Source of the DNA: Thelonectria olida | Taxonomy: Eukaryota; Ascomycota; Sordariomycetes; Hypocreales; Nectriaceae | Assembly (NCBI GenBank): GCA_020736575.1 | Contig: JAGPYM010000020.1 | Span: 496,001-560,000 of the forward strand | Direction: 5' to 3' | Length of the DNA stretch: 64,000 bases | In this document: in pieces, positions 10,565 to 23,445 of the stretch | How positions within the stretch are numbered: the stretch's first letter is position 1 | How the letters are laid out: each line of letters opens with the position of its first letter | Notes under the pieces: model-generated | Seen by the model: only the letters and a program-made list of their open reading frames with translations | The model's database searches: none | Told to the model about the DNA's origin: nothing | Program-made: the position numbers and the translations under genes

Positions 10565-12007
10565 CTAGATGATAGAGAACAAAGTCTTCAGACCCTCCCA
10601 TTGTTCCTTCGCCGTGATCAAAATCTGGCTGGCGGGCAGAACAAAGCCGTTACTGGAGCTGGAAGTCGGCCTCAGCTCAATCGTCCACGAGTATTCCGCA
10701 CCAGAGACACCGCTCAGGTAGTCAGGCGCAGCACCAGTCGTGGCGTACAAGGTGCTGCAGCTGGAGCCGTACGTATACTGAGCGCCGCTGTACTGCTGAA
10801 TGCGGGCGGCCACTTGAGACGCTGCCGAGAGCTGCTTGTTGATGTTGGCGGGGTAGATGCCGCAGTTGTAGCCGTAGGGCTGGAGGATGTACTGTCCGTA
10901 GCTGTGCCAGTCAACGAAGAGCTTAATGCCATGTGCGGCGGTGATTTGCTTGGTGAAGGCGACGAGGCTGGTGATCTCGGGCGTGTCAGCTGCGGCCAGG
11001 CCCTTGTAGGTCTCATCGCAAGGGTTTGTAGATGCGCCGCCGGTAAGGCTCCATTGGTACGGCCAATTGCGGTTGGGGTCAGTTCCAACGCAGGAGCTGC
11101 TGGTTCGGGGCTGACGGTTCTTGCGCCAGAGTCTGTTGGTCGATTGAGTGTAGACGAAACCTGCAGTCGTTAGATGGGAGAGAGCTGAGAAGCTTTGGCA
11201 TAGAAGGGTTCTTACCATCTGGGTTGGCGAAAGGAATAAAGTAAAAGTCGTAGCTGTCAACAATAGCCGTAACCGTCGTGTCATTGGTGAGGTAACCGTT
11301 GATGAGCTGCCAGGCGATATACTCTTCGACCTGTTATGCCATTAGATCTGGCCGAAATAGTAATAGCGAGCGACGGAACTTACTGGAGCTGCAATCCACT
11401 CGCGAGCGTGAACAGTGGCGTGAAAGTAGATGGCAGGCTTCTTTCCCTTTCCGCCTGCTCCCCAGAAGTGAATGCCGTAAAGATCACGGCCCTGGTATGA
11501 CTTGCCAGCAACAAAGATTTCAGAGTTGCCAGAAAAGGCAGAGTTGAGATCATTGAAGAAGAGGCGGTGATCCGAATAGGTGTGGTAGGAGTTGAACCAC
11601 GAAAGAGCCGGCAGATTGGCCGACTGTCGCTTCACCGCGGAAGCTGCAAGAGCTGATTAGTATTATTCTGGGAATGGGCCTGGGGATGAAGACTAACCAC
11701 CCTCATAGTCCTCAAAGACGCTTTCTTCGGCAAATTCAGCGCCAAGGTCCTCGCTGATGATTGTCGACTCTAAGCCGAGGGCCTCAAACTTCTCCAGGTC
11801 ATCAGGAGCGATGGCGACATCGAAATGGTCGTCAACGTCATGAACGGTGAGGGCAACAAACTCGAGGTCTGAGATCTTGTCCCGAACCGCGTCTCCGTCA
11901 CCTCCGGTTGAGATGCTGAAAGCCTTGTATCCATCGTAGGACACGCGTTGTTCGGCTGCGGCCAGGGCCACAACGGCCGTGAACAGCACGTTGAGGAGGA
12001 GCTTCAT
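10565..12007 (-). CDS. Secreted M14A metallocarboxypeptidase
   Basis: Four exons: 12007-11698, 11643-11384, 11330-11216, 11160-10565. They make a 426-residue prepro-enzyme. The signal peptide is [21 protein letters not shown] roughly 90-residue acidic propeptide follows, ending in a KR site (AVKRQS), then the zinc carboxypeptidase domain. Zinc ligands are visible in HAREW (about H182, E185) and in the later DWHSYGQ. The substrate Arg region is DPNRNW, and the catalytic Glu is in SWTIELRP near the C-terminus. The enzyme removes C-terminal residues from peptides outside the cell. A TATA box lies about 80 bp upstream. It shares orientation with the proteinase K-like gene 1.8 kb away. Introns are 53-55 nt with clear branch sites. 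Confidence 0.93.
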
Positions 12008-13797
12008 TGCGGGTTATGAGGGGATGTTTCTGGTAGAGGGTGAAGGAAGCAGACGGGTCTTAGATTCAACACTCGAACATGGCCTCTTATATAGATTATC
12101 GACCTCCTCTGCAGATAGATAGTGTGGAATAGGTAGTCTGATGTGGAAGGTCGAGGCCAAAAGCCTAGTTCAAGTCAGAAAACGGCCTCGGGTAGTCCAT
12201 TCCAAGGACAAAGATACCCTGCCAAGCTTAAAAGCAACCTTGAAACTTAAATACGGCGATCGCTCCGGCCATTTGCAGGTACCTTTGAAAATGGCGAGCG
12301 TCCCTGTGACGAGCTAAATCGTGGGACCTCCCTGTTTGAGCTAAGACTTGCCTTGTCCCGAGCACGAATGCGACCCTACTATTCGGCTGGGCATTGACCT
12401 AACAAATAGGGTATCACGGCCCGTCTCTTAACGCTGGCATATGGAACCGACCTATAACTTTCAGAACACGAAAAGATATCGTGCTTCGAATCGCGATGAT
12501 GCAATGAAGCCGACTTGGCCCATCCTTCGGGGCTTTGTTCTTTAGCAAGTTAGCGCGTCAGACGAGGACAATTCCTAAATCATGACCGCATCGTCCGACT
12601 TCGGGATTTCAATGCAGAAATGATTGGTAGTCTTAGCGAAGAAACATGTGCATTGCTTGAACGACCTGGTTTACTCAACAATGACCACGCCTGCTGTCAC
12701 TTCGTTCAGGTAACCAATAGAGGAGACATAGTGACACAGGTGCCACATCGTCCTGCGCCCGGTGAAACACAATTTTATGGGGTAAGAAGATATCCGGATG
12801 TAGGTTGAGGGGTTGAGGGGGCTCATGGCGATATAAAAGGCCTTGGAATCTTGAAAAGAAGGCAGTGCGCAACTTGACGCACTCATTTAATGCTCAAGAT
12901 GATTACTCGTTACAATTTCACGGACGAGCTCAATATGACCAGTTTCTTGCATATAGGCACCTCTCCGTTCTTTCTTTCCATTTTGTTCTGCATGCTGACT
13001 ATCCAACGGTTTCGCTCTTCTCCACATGGTGTAACTCAACGGTATTATGGAGATTTATCCGTTTAGAAGTGAATAGAGAGGGCCATTGGTCTGGTCATGA
13101 CTGGCTAGACGCCGTGGGATTACGCCTAGGCTTCTTGCGATCGCAGACTCATGTGGGGAAAAGAGCACCAAGTTACTCAAGTCATCATGAGGTAATTGTT
13201 GTCTATTGGGTGGAGAATAGAAGACGCCGTCGTTATGTTAAATATTTTACAGTCCAAACGGTTCCTTCCAGGCCAGGCGATTCTCTTCTGGACAGATCGA
13301 AGTTGGGCATTCCCTCGAGAAACAAGTCTTCCATCTCGAGCTTTTACAGATACATGGATGACAGTGATACCATGTGACTGAGATAATAACGATCGGCGAC
13401 TACGGAAAAAGAAAACATTCATGGTGATGAGACTAGTGTTGGTGATGATATTACAAAAGCCTTAGATCGCGGTCGGAGATGGCTTTCGGACCATGGGCTT
13501 AGAGCTGGACAAAGACGGGCTCGTCTTCATATAGTGTAAGTATTTCCAGAGAAAGATACATTGGTGATGCGATATTGAGTAAAGTGCATACGGGATATCG
13601 CTCGTGACAGGTTGTGTATTGACAAGAATGATATATTGATAAATTCTAGCTGGTAAGTAGATCCATGCCAACTATGTGCCTGTCCGAAAAGAGTATTCAC
13701 ACTTCTGTGGTCAGGGCAAATTTCAAATTCTCGAAACAACTTCTCGGTGACTGAATCTCCATATGAAACAAGACTGCGCACGTCGAAAGCGTCATGC
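12008..13797. other. Long intergenic region
   Basis: About 1.8 kb between the two protease genes. Only the carboxypeptidase promoter and the protease 3' flank are supported. A 170-codon plus frame (12865-13377) starts with a plausible ATG but has no signal peptide, domain, repeat or splice support and unremarkable composition. I do not call it a gene. Confidence 0.5.
12086..12093 (-). promoter_or_regulatory. TATA box of the carboxypeptidase gene
   Basis: The minus strand reads TATATAAG about 80 bp before the start codon, a normal spacing for a strongly expressed secreted protease. Confidence 0.5.
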
Positions 13798-15124
<1,327 letters not shown>

Positions 15125-15255
15125 AATGACTGGGGTTGATAAAACTGGCTTGAGAACGAGTAGAAGAGTTTCTGAAGTGAAGACTGTGAGGTCTTTGAGA
15201 TAGAAGCTGAGAGGAGTGATGGGAGGAAATGATTCTTCGAGGGTATAAACCAAGT

Positions 15256-15263
15256 CTTTTATA
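15256..15263 (-). promoter_or_regulatory. TATA box of the subtilase gene
   Basis: TATAAAAG on the minus strand, about 130 bp before the ATG. Confidence 0.5.
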
Positions 15264-15264
15264 G

Positions 15265-17741
15265 TATTTTCGACTCACCTTGTTGGGTCACAGCATCTAT
15301 CCTGACACTTTGTTTCAATATCTTGCTTCTCGTCATATTCTCGACTTCCTTGGAACTTTACATGTTGGATCCAGAACAACCATCGTAGAGAAGCATACCT
15401 ACCCTATTTGGCGATCTACTATATCACCAAGTGGTAGAAGAACTCGTGCAGATCGTCGTACGTTCCTTTGTGGCCTACCGAAAAGGGTTTGGTGTGGACG
15501 AAGTCAAGGCCCCCTTGTCCTAAGACCCTAGGATTTGATCCCTTGAGTATCTGTTTAAGGAAGACGAAGTAACCCAAGAGCGCTAACTCATTGGCTGATG
15601 ATAATGGCTTCCTACATTGGCCGTGGACATAGGTGATCAGCAGATGGCCGGGCAGAACTCTACACTATAGGCAGGTTGAAGGGGTGTTCCTGGTCACCTA
15701 GATAAGTGGTGGCTTGTTAAGAAGATGCGGTTGGTTATGCATGAGATTTAACTTATCATTCATTGGCACAAATTCCCATTCTTATTCCCTCGATGCAACC
15801 CAACAGGACTTTTGTTCTCAGTCTTCGGCCCAACTCGCTCTTGCTATTAATCTCATGACGAAACTCGAAATGGAAGCTCACGAGGTCGTATCTTGACATT
15901 TCTAGCCCATCCTGCATCGAAAGCCAAGGCCACTGGTTTGCAAACCGGACCAGAATCAATCTTGTCGAACAATTCATTAGGCTGCATACGCGGATCGGCC
16001 TGTATGTTATCACTGCCAAGGTCGCTCGGCACTTTTGAGGGGCAGGGGAACCATGTCGTTTTCTTATCGCGCTTCACTGATTGATGAGTGACTTTGGCCT
16101 GAGTGCCGGGAATGCCGGGGAACAACTGGACAGGAACAGGGGGAGCGGGTCGTCCCTTGCTCAAGCGATCATCCATTTGTGCGATTCGAGTGCGTGTTTG
16201 GGGGCCCAAAGTCACGCATTACTTAACTAAAGGCTGCCCAATCCAGATGTGCTTGATCAATGCACGGTTAAGAGGACAGAGGCGGGGGAGGTATAATGCC
16301 TGTTATTTCTTTGTTTGAAAGGTCTCTATAAACCACCTTCGAGGTTTAAAACGACAGGGCGTTGTGGTCAGGACTTTATCAAGCACCCTTTCCACCTCAA
16401 CCCAGTAACTATCCCTGGTTTGACGGAGGGCCAACCAACGAATGATGGTCCTGTTGCAACTTCTCAAAGTAGCCGGAGAGGAGGGTTTCATTGCATCATC
16501 TTGGGTGATGGCAGGTGTGATTTCGTCTCGGTTACACGACTAGAAGAGAAGCCATCTCCGAATCGAAGCAAAAGGTCCATTTCGATATCTGAAGCCCTTC
16601 CAAGTCGTGGAATAACCCTGGGACCTGCAGCAACCAGGTCGGGTTGTATTTGGTTCTGGAAAACATCCAGATCATTCCTTCGCACTTCTTGAAGCGATAG
16701 CTCTAGTTCGGCGACGGCAGGGGTGAGGGAACGGCGCCTCGTTATTTACTATCCCTAAGGCGGAATAATTCCTTCCCCGATTCGTCTAATGGTAGCACGC
16801 GGTTCCTACTAACAGTTTTGATGCCGGCGGGTATCGCATTCGGACTTTTCAACGCAACGCATCATGGCCATACACGTTCCAACTCCAAATTCAAGCCCAA
16901 TAACTACCATGCAGAGTTACTCCTAGTATGATAATTATTCAATAGAGATGTCGCTATCTTCATGCTCAGGCTGTTCTGCTTCCACTACGCTGAAGCTACT
17001 TTTACCATGTTGCACACAAGTCGCGATGGTTCTCCTTTGCTTGGGGCCACCTTTCCTGTCACAACCTCTTTCTTGCATCTATTTTAGAAGCCGAAAACTG
17101 AAATGAGTTATTATAGGCGTCTCTTGGCTAGGACTGGATGACGACATCGCTCAGATTTTGTACTGAATCTGTGTTGCCAGTTCCGGATCTATATATAGCT
17201 CAAGGCATTGGAGACCTTTGTGAGACTTCCAGACCTAGGAGCGTACGGTGATCAAGGATTCCTCTGGCAATGGGACAGCAGAAGAATGCAACATATGGGA
17301 AGAAGATTGAGAACACACACTGAGGCGCAGTCATGCTGTTGCCAGGGGAAAGACCGAGCCGCTCCCTCCAAAAATGGTTACTTACCAGGTAGTGTAACGG
17401 CTAGTAGAGACCAAAACAGCATCTTGGTGAACAACAGCGCGGATACTCGCATTCTATGTGGTCAGGTGCGAGGTGATAAGGCCTCCAGCAAGCAGGCCTC
17501 CGGCAGGTGACCAGGAGCTTGATTTGGCGTAAGGAACTGTTCAGACACAGCTGTCTTGAATGGGGGAGCCTGTTGTTGTTTCCCTCAAGTATTATAAGAG
17601 TCGGCCGTTACAGCTGGAGCTCGATCAACAGGCGCAAGAGAAATCTTTCAGTATTCCTATCAAAGATCGACGGGTATCGTCCTTGACTACAACTATTAAC
17701 GCAACTACACCGTCCATTTGTCTTGTCCACTTTCAAAAGAG
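15265..17741. other. Long gene-poor stretch
   Basis: About 2.5 kb with only a tRNA-like relic near 16774 and the promoter side of the 17742 gene. Several 60-125-codon frames on both strands overlap each other and lack protein-like features, so none is called. Confidence 0.5.
16774..16844 (+). pseudogene. Degenerate tRNA-like sequence (possibly Arg-CCT derived)
   Basis: TCGTCTAATGGTAG resembles a tRNA A box. The following TTCCTAC could be an anticodon loop with CCT, and GGGTATCGCATTC looks like a B box broken by an insertion. The ends (CCCCGA and ATTCGGA) pair only partly, the anticodon stem does not close, and a T4 run follows. It also contains TACTAACAG, a perfect branch-site-like word. It is best read as a decayed tRNA; chance similarity is possible. 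Confidence 0.25.
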
Positions 17742-18633
17742 ATGGCCACCCCCAGCAAGAACCTTCCAGATAGTTCTCCTATCGCTCCTGTCGTCAGTCC
17801 ACCTCAGACTCCCTCATCAGGCACTAGAACACCTGAATCTGGGTCCAGTTATGTAAGACTCACTATCTGCTGTGGCGGTAACCATGAAGTTGTCGTATGA
17901 GAAAGTTGTTAGCTTACTCTACAGGCAGTATTCTCTTGGGGGACTCTCGGAAACTAACCCGGTCCGATGCATCTCGGCCTCGGAGGTGGATCGACAAGCA
18001 TTCGCAATCCCGACAATACCAGCGTCTGGGCGAGGCTACCCACACATTTACAGGAACGACCCTCCTCTGCCAGTGTTCCCGTCCCACCCGATGCTTGAGC
18101 ACCCACTGATGCCTCCAGGCCAAACGTACATGCCTGACATGAACCCTGGTTCTGCACGCATTCTCGTCGATCAACATGTCCCGCCTAGAGTTGACGTTGT
18201 CTACCACCAGAACAGGTACGATGGGAGGTTCACGCACGCGACATATCATCCTCGACGCACTATGAATGCAACAGCAGCGGATGATGACGATGGTTTCCAG
18301 GACAATGACGCGTCCCTATCCCAAAGCTCCTATTCAAAGCCTGAAATGCCTGAACCGGCTTCCCCAAGCATGGGCTGGACCCCAGGCATGTCATACTCAG
18401 ATTCCCTCAAATTCTTAGACCCTGAAGATCCGATGGACGCTTTGATTTTCAAGAAAGTCATCTTGGAATACGTTTTGGGGTCTCGAGGTAATGACTTTGG
18501 GGGGCCCAATACCTCTTGGTCATCCAGAGTGGAAGAAGAGTACTTGGAAAGAGCGTACGTTGGAGAAGCGCACCTGGGAGAAGGGTACGGGGGAGAAGGG
18601 GGCGTGGGAGACGATCACATGGATTTGCCTTGA
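17742..18633 (+). CDS. Unrecognised Pro/Ser-rich protein
   Basis: Two exons (17742-17852 and 17929-18633) give 271 residues. The intron is GTAAGA..CAG; the first acceptor (AG at 17924) would hit a stop, while the GCAG at 17925-17928 keeps the frame. No known domain. The N-terminus is Pro/Ser/Thr-rich (PPQTPSSGTRTPESGS), the middle is Pro/Met/His-rich with an acidic DDDDGFQD patch, and the C-terminus has loose repeats of a V/L-G-E type (AYVGEAHLGEGYGGEGG). It is probably disordered and intracellular. The reading frame runs over 230 codons in exon 2, which supports a real gene, but there is no family evidence. Confidence 0.55.
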
Positions 18634-18740
18634 TTCTCGTCAAGGTCATCTCATGTGATGGACCGGGCCAGTTGTTCACATCGAGAGGTTACTGCTTTAT
18701 AAATTCCAATAGCTTGTTCTCTTGATTTAATCACGAGTTA

Positions 18741-20566
18741 CTAGATTTGCAAAGTGTTGCTCTTGTTCAGCAGATTCAAACCAGGGACACCAAAATTCGG
18801 CATAAGAACACGCGCCCTGTCGAGCTGCGTGGTTAACCACTCTTGACCCTCATGATCCTGATCCTCACTTTTGCAAAGAGTAAGCGCAACCGATAGCGCC
18901 CACATGAAGCGATATATTTGGCGAGCATCTTCCCCCAGAGCCTTGGATGCGATGGCCAGAATATGAGTCAAGGTTGAGTCTGCGTGAGGCTGGCGCTCTT
19001 CTCCAGGGTACAGGTAGGAGTACAGTACCTGCAAGGCGTGGAAGTCTAGTGTTGACGAGTAAACTGTCCACATCAACCGTTTCCCCAGCGAGTTGGGCGC
19101 CATTTTAGCCAGAAGCAAGATGTCAGTAAATTCCTATCCACATTATCAGCTGCATTCTAAACGCCGATGGGTCATTCCCCATACATCACCGAAATTCTGA
19201 ACACGCTGCCATAGCTTTCGCAAGTTGTCGGCCTCTTCGCGGTCCTGTCTCTCTGACCGTGCCAGTCTCAGAAGTTCTAATTTCGCCGCCTGGCAAAGGT
19301 GATGCAGGCGCAGTGGGCGGTAGTTTTCCAAGTCGTCAAGAAACTCGGCTACTGGATAAGCCTCTCCCCATATCTTGGGAAGAAGCGATCTTGCGCTGCG
19401 AAATATGCTCTCGTGTGAGATGAGATCGTTGTCGTCCCTGGATAAGAGATCCAGGCAGAATCGCCCTCCATTGATGTTCCCGGTAGCGGAATCCGCGTCC
19501 AAGTACCTACATCACTGGTTAGTTCTGTCATGCCATGATAATAAGGGGAAACTCACAGTGTGTATAATAGCATAGGTTGGGAAACATAGGGCAGTGTTTC
19601 GCCGTTGACGTAGCCGTCATTTTGTAGATACGGCCTTAAGAACGAGCGGATTCCATCGAGATGAACTAGAGAAGAGCCTGTACTTTCAGAGTCATATGCC
19701 TCAAAGCGTAGAATAAGAAACCACATTGCGAAAAGTGCATCAATATCGTTGCTTCGAGATGGTCCCTCAGAATGGCAAATGCGATCCAATAGCGACGACA
19801 GATCCTTCAAGGCCAGGCTATAATGCGCTGTGGCAGCAACTCCTATACGTTGTGCTCTCTCTCGAGATTGGGTCGGATCATGGCCGTCTTGAGCGGCAAG
19901 TATCTCTCGAGAGCGCAGCTCCATGGATGCGACGGCGATGAAGCTTCTCATTACTCCAGGGTACTGACTCGCGATATTGGTGTAGATATAGGAGAAACAA
20001 CTCCATTGCCACAGTTTACCATAGGAAAGGACCAAGATGGAGTCTGGGATATACAAAAAGGCTGCTTGGTCGTGGACGCTCAGCTGTAGAGAATTGGAGA
20101 GAGGGATGTGGCTTGTGGAGAGAGTCGGTTGCGGTGCTTGTTGGACTTGGTGCATTATTTCAGTTTGAGCATCATCAAGTTGGGAGTCTTCAGATGACGC
20201 GGGAGACGGCTTCAATATGGCCAGTGGCCGCTGACTGGCATCTGGTCCCAAGATGGATTTCTTCCAGCTCCGAGCCCTCCGTAGACTCAAGGGCTTCCCG
20301 GGCTCCAACCATTCACATTTTACGGGCCGATTTGTACATCTTTGGCAAACTGGCCGCCGCTCATCGCATTTGACCTTGCGGATGCGGCATGTCAGACACC
20401 CTAGATTCTGGTTAGCCAGCTGCTGGTAGCCTATCAGACCTCATCCAAGCTCATCCACGATGAAAGCTATCAGCTGTGCTATCCCTGAAGGGCTGGACAT
20501 ACCGTTCTTGGACCGCACCTTTTTACGGTTGGGTGACTGCACTGACTGGGTGGCTGTCTCAGACAT
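18741..20566 (-). CDS. Zn2Cys6 transcription factor
   Basis: Four exons: 20566-20503, 20400-19557, 19506-19185, 19133-18741. They give 540 residues. The first intron (102 nt) splits just before the zinc cluster. The cluster reads C23-x2-C26-x6-C33-x6-C40-x2-C43-x6-C50 (CLTCRIRKVKCDERRPVC..C..C), preceded by a basic stretch (NRKKVRSK). The remainder looks like the fungal-specific regulatory region with helical, Leu-rich segments (MELRSREILAAQDG, LRLHHLCQAAKLELLRLARSE). It is a nuclear DNA-binding regulator. It is divergent from the M20 amidohydrolase across 519 bp, and the MFS transporter follows, so it may control that set (inference). Confidence 0.9.
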
Positions 20567-21085
20567 TGGCGAATAGTGACGTGACGGGATAGTCAGATAT
20601 TAGATTAATTTTGACGAGACGGATGGATGCAAGATGAGTGAAGATGGAGACGAGGAGCCGAGGAGAATAAAGTGGCGATTTCTCATGGCTCTGAGTGAGT
20701 GGACTGGTCAGTTCGGCAATTTGCTGCGGGATGGAGAGATAAGGTCGTGGGCAACGGGGGAGGGACGGGGACATGACGACCTCCATCTCGCATCCTGACC
20801 CGTGAGTGGTCACCTCGGCAATCTTTCCTTGCTTTCAATTGGCTCAGACAGCCGAGCAGCTTCATTCCCTTTCCAAGTGCATGGCAGCATGCAATGAGTG
20901 TCCTTGCGGTTAGTTGGACGACAGCAAAGCGCTAACAAAGTAAAGAATGACGGCCTGATCAGGTCCATATAACCCGGCACAGTCTGAAAGATGGATTCGA
21001 TTCCTTTTCAAGGTAATTTACATCAATTGTTGTGATTGGCATCCCGACCTCCTAGTAGCCGTTCATACGCTCACCACTATTCACC
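20567..21085. promoter_or_regulatory. Divergent promoter between regulator and M20 gene
   Basis: A 519-bp head-to-head region between the Zn2Cys6 regulator and the amidohydrolase. Such regulators usually bind CGG triplets; several CGG words occur but I could not single out one operator. No RNA gene seen. Confidence 0.4.
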
Positions 21086-22500
21086 ATGACCACTTCTAGC
21101 CAACAGTTGTACGACGACATTTCCAAGTCCATCAGTCACCATAAAAAGGAATTGGCTATTATATGCCAAAAGGTAATTTGCCTGCACCTACTGCTCTGCC
21201 GAGATTGAAATTGACCTGGCTAGATCTATCAAAATCCCGAGCTCAACTATCGTGAGTTCAAAGCTCACGACAACATCTGCCACCTCCTCGAACACCTCGG
21301 GTACGACGTAAAACGACATGCGTACGGCCTCGAAACATCCTTTGAGGTCGAGTTCGGCAAGGGAGGCAATCTGGTCGTCTTCAATGCCGAGTACGATGCA
21401 CTTCCTGGCCTGGGGCATGCTTGCGGACACAATTTGATCGCGACAAGCTCGATTGCCGCATTTTTTGCAACCACAGATGCAATTCGAGATAAGAACATCA
21501 AGGGCAGAGTAAGGCTGCTTGGGACGCCAGCTGAAGAAGGAGGTGGTGGCAAGGTTCGCTTGATCCAAGCTGGGGCTTACGAAGGCGTGGACGCTTGTCT
21601 CATGGCGCATCCCACAGGATGCCTGCCACCCGATGGGACACAAACTCTGGACGGTGTGTCTGCAGCCAAGTCGAGCGCTCGTCGGCAGATCAAGGTCAAG
21701 TTCCAGGGACAGAACGCGCATGCGGGAAACAGCCCATGGCACGGGAAGAATGCCCTAGACGCCGTCGTTTCGTCCTACGTGAATATCAGCCTGCTGCGAC
21801 AACAACTGCCCCCGACGGCAAGAGTCCACGGAGTCATTCGACAAGGAGGCGCAGAACCCAACATTATCCCAGACTCTACAAGTCTCGAGTACTATGTAAG
21901 GGACGGCAGCACCGAGCAGGTCCACGACCTGTCTCACAAAGTGGAAGCGTGTTTCAAAGCTGGAGCAGCTGCGACTGGCTGCACGGTTGAGTGCGGTTGG
22001 CAGTTGTAAGTGCATCCCGACAGCTCCCAATCCGTTTTGTTGATTCTGACTCGGCTGGCAGAGACCAAGACTACATGGAGCTTCGCCCTAACTTGGCTAT
22101 GTCGGGCGAGTTCACACGGCACATGAAAGCGTTTGGGAGGCAGTATCTCTCCGACTCAGGACCGCAGCCTATGGGAGCTTCCACGGACATGGGTGAGTCG
22201 ATGAGCCAATGTAAATATCCTCCGCCATCTTGACTGACACTTTTCCAAGGCAACGTGACGTTCCGAGTCCCAGGCATTCACCCCATGTTTTGCGTAGGGA
22301 CCACTGACCCTACCGTTCAACCTCACACTCCTCAATTTGCGGCCGCTGCCGGCACGGAAGAAGCCCTCAAAAGGGCACTGGATTGCAGTAAAGGTTTAGC
22401 AGCAACGGCACTAGGCCTGCTTCTGGTTCCAGAACTATTGGGCAAAGCGCGAGATGAGTTTGAGGGGAATGACGAACCGGTCGTTAGCAGTAGGCTGTAG
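21086..22500 (+). CDS. M20 family amidohydrolase / aminoacylase-like (M20D)
   Basis: Four exons: 21086-21172, 21224-22005, 22062-22192, 22250-22500. They give 416 residues, typical for M20D. The family releases an amino acid from acyl- or aryl-amide or dipeptide-like substrates using two metal ions. Metal site: AEYDALPGLGHACGHN (Cys96 and His98 as ligands), the catalytic/ligand glutamates in GTPAEEGGGG (about 133-134), His158 in MAHP and a C-terminal HTPQF. A dimerisation insert lies between. No signal peptide, so probably cytosolic. The nearest described types are the PM20D2-like dipeptidase and amidohydrolases; the substrate is unknown. Introns are 51-57 nt. The neighbouring ACS-family transporter could import its substrate. 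Confidence 0.9.
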
Positions 22501-23445
22501 ACCGTAACCCCGGCCCGTGGATTGCAGATTGGAAACAATGATAATAAATGGTGATTGTATCATAGGATGTGTGAAGAATAATTGAATGCCTCTAAAAGAA
22601 CGTACGTGGTGGCTGTCTTTCACCTTGGTTGATTATCATTTGTAATTTAGTAACTAGGGGTAATTATTACGGAATGAATGGTATCATTTGGGATGAGCGC
22701 TCCAAGCTGCAATCCAAGACCGGCGCCAAGCAAGGACGTTGATAGTTACCGAGGAACTCATCTGGGGTAAGACATCGGTCAATGTCATTACCCGTACGAT
22801 GATGCTAAAACTCACCCATCTCCAGTACAACTCCGCACGATAGTTGACGGGATCCATCAAGATTGCTCGTAGACTAGCCATCGTAGCGCTCCCCGGAGTC
22901 GCCTCCCCCGCCTTTTGGATAACGACGTTCTAGATGCACATGCTCTATCTATGGTCCATGGATAGAGGGGAAATGCCCCCGCCACCACCTGATGGCGCCT
23001 TGTCGAGATAGGAGACCGACTCGATGTTTGCCGGGATGGCCAATTAGAAGCCAGGTGCAGGCCGATGGGCTAGAATACCGATAGCGGTCGGGGGAAGCGA
23101 ATGTTTCTTTGCCGATCTGGCCAATTAAGTCGCCTCTTTTGCCGAACCGCCAAGCTAAACACCACGGCATGTTATCGCGGTAGTGTGATGCGGCAAAGTT
23201 CGAACTAATTGGCGTTGCTATCTGGCATCACCAGGTTGTATGCACCGCTCTCTATGACTTTGACCACCAGCATCTAATCTCCAATCTATTTGACAACAGG
23301 CAGTCCAATATCTTCGTGTCAACTACTTAAACAAGTCCAAAGCCCGGAGCCAGAAGGAAGTTTCCAGACTACCAGGCCGACTGACTCGCCTTGCTTCACA
23401 CCTATTTACTTCGTTCAATAACTACTATACACGACCAACATAGCA
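22501..23445. other. Intergenic
   Basis: 945 bp between the amidohydrolase and the MFS gene. Short minus-strand frames (22684-23170) lack any protein signature. Presumably holds the MFS promoter. Confidence 0.5.

Noticed and set aside
12865..13377. 170-codon plus frame in the gap between the two protease genes
   Set aside because: Open frame alone; no hydrophobic, repeat or family signature. Kept out but could be an orphan gene.
17388..17412. TAGTGTAACGGCTA, matching a tRNA-Glu A box
   Set aside because: No B box or cloverleaf follows.
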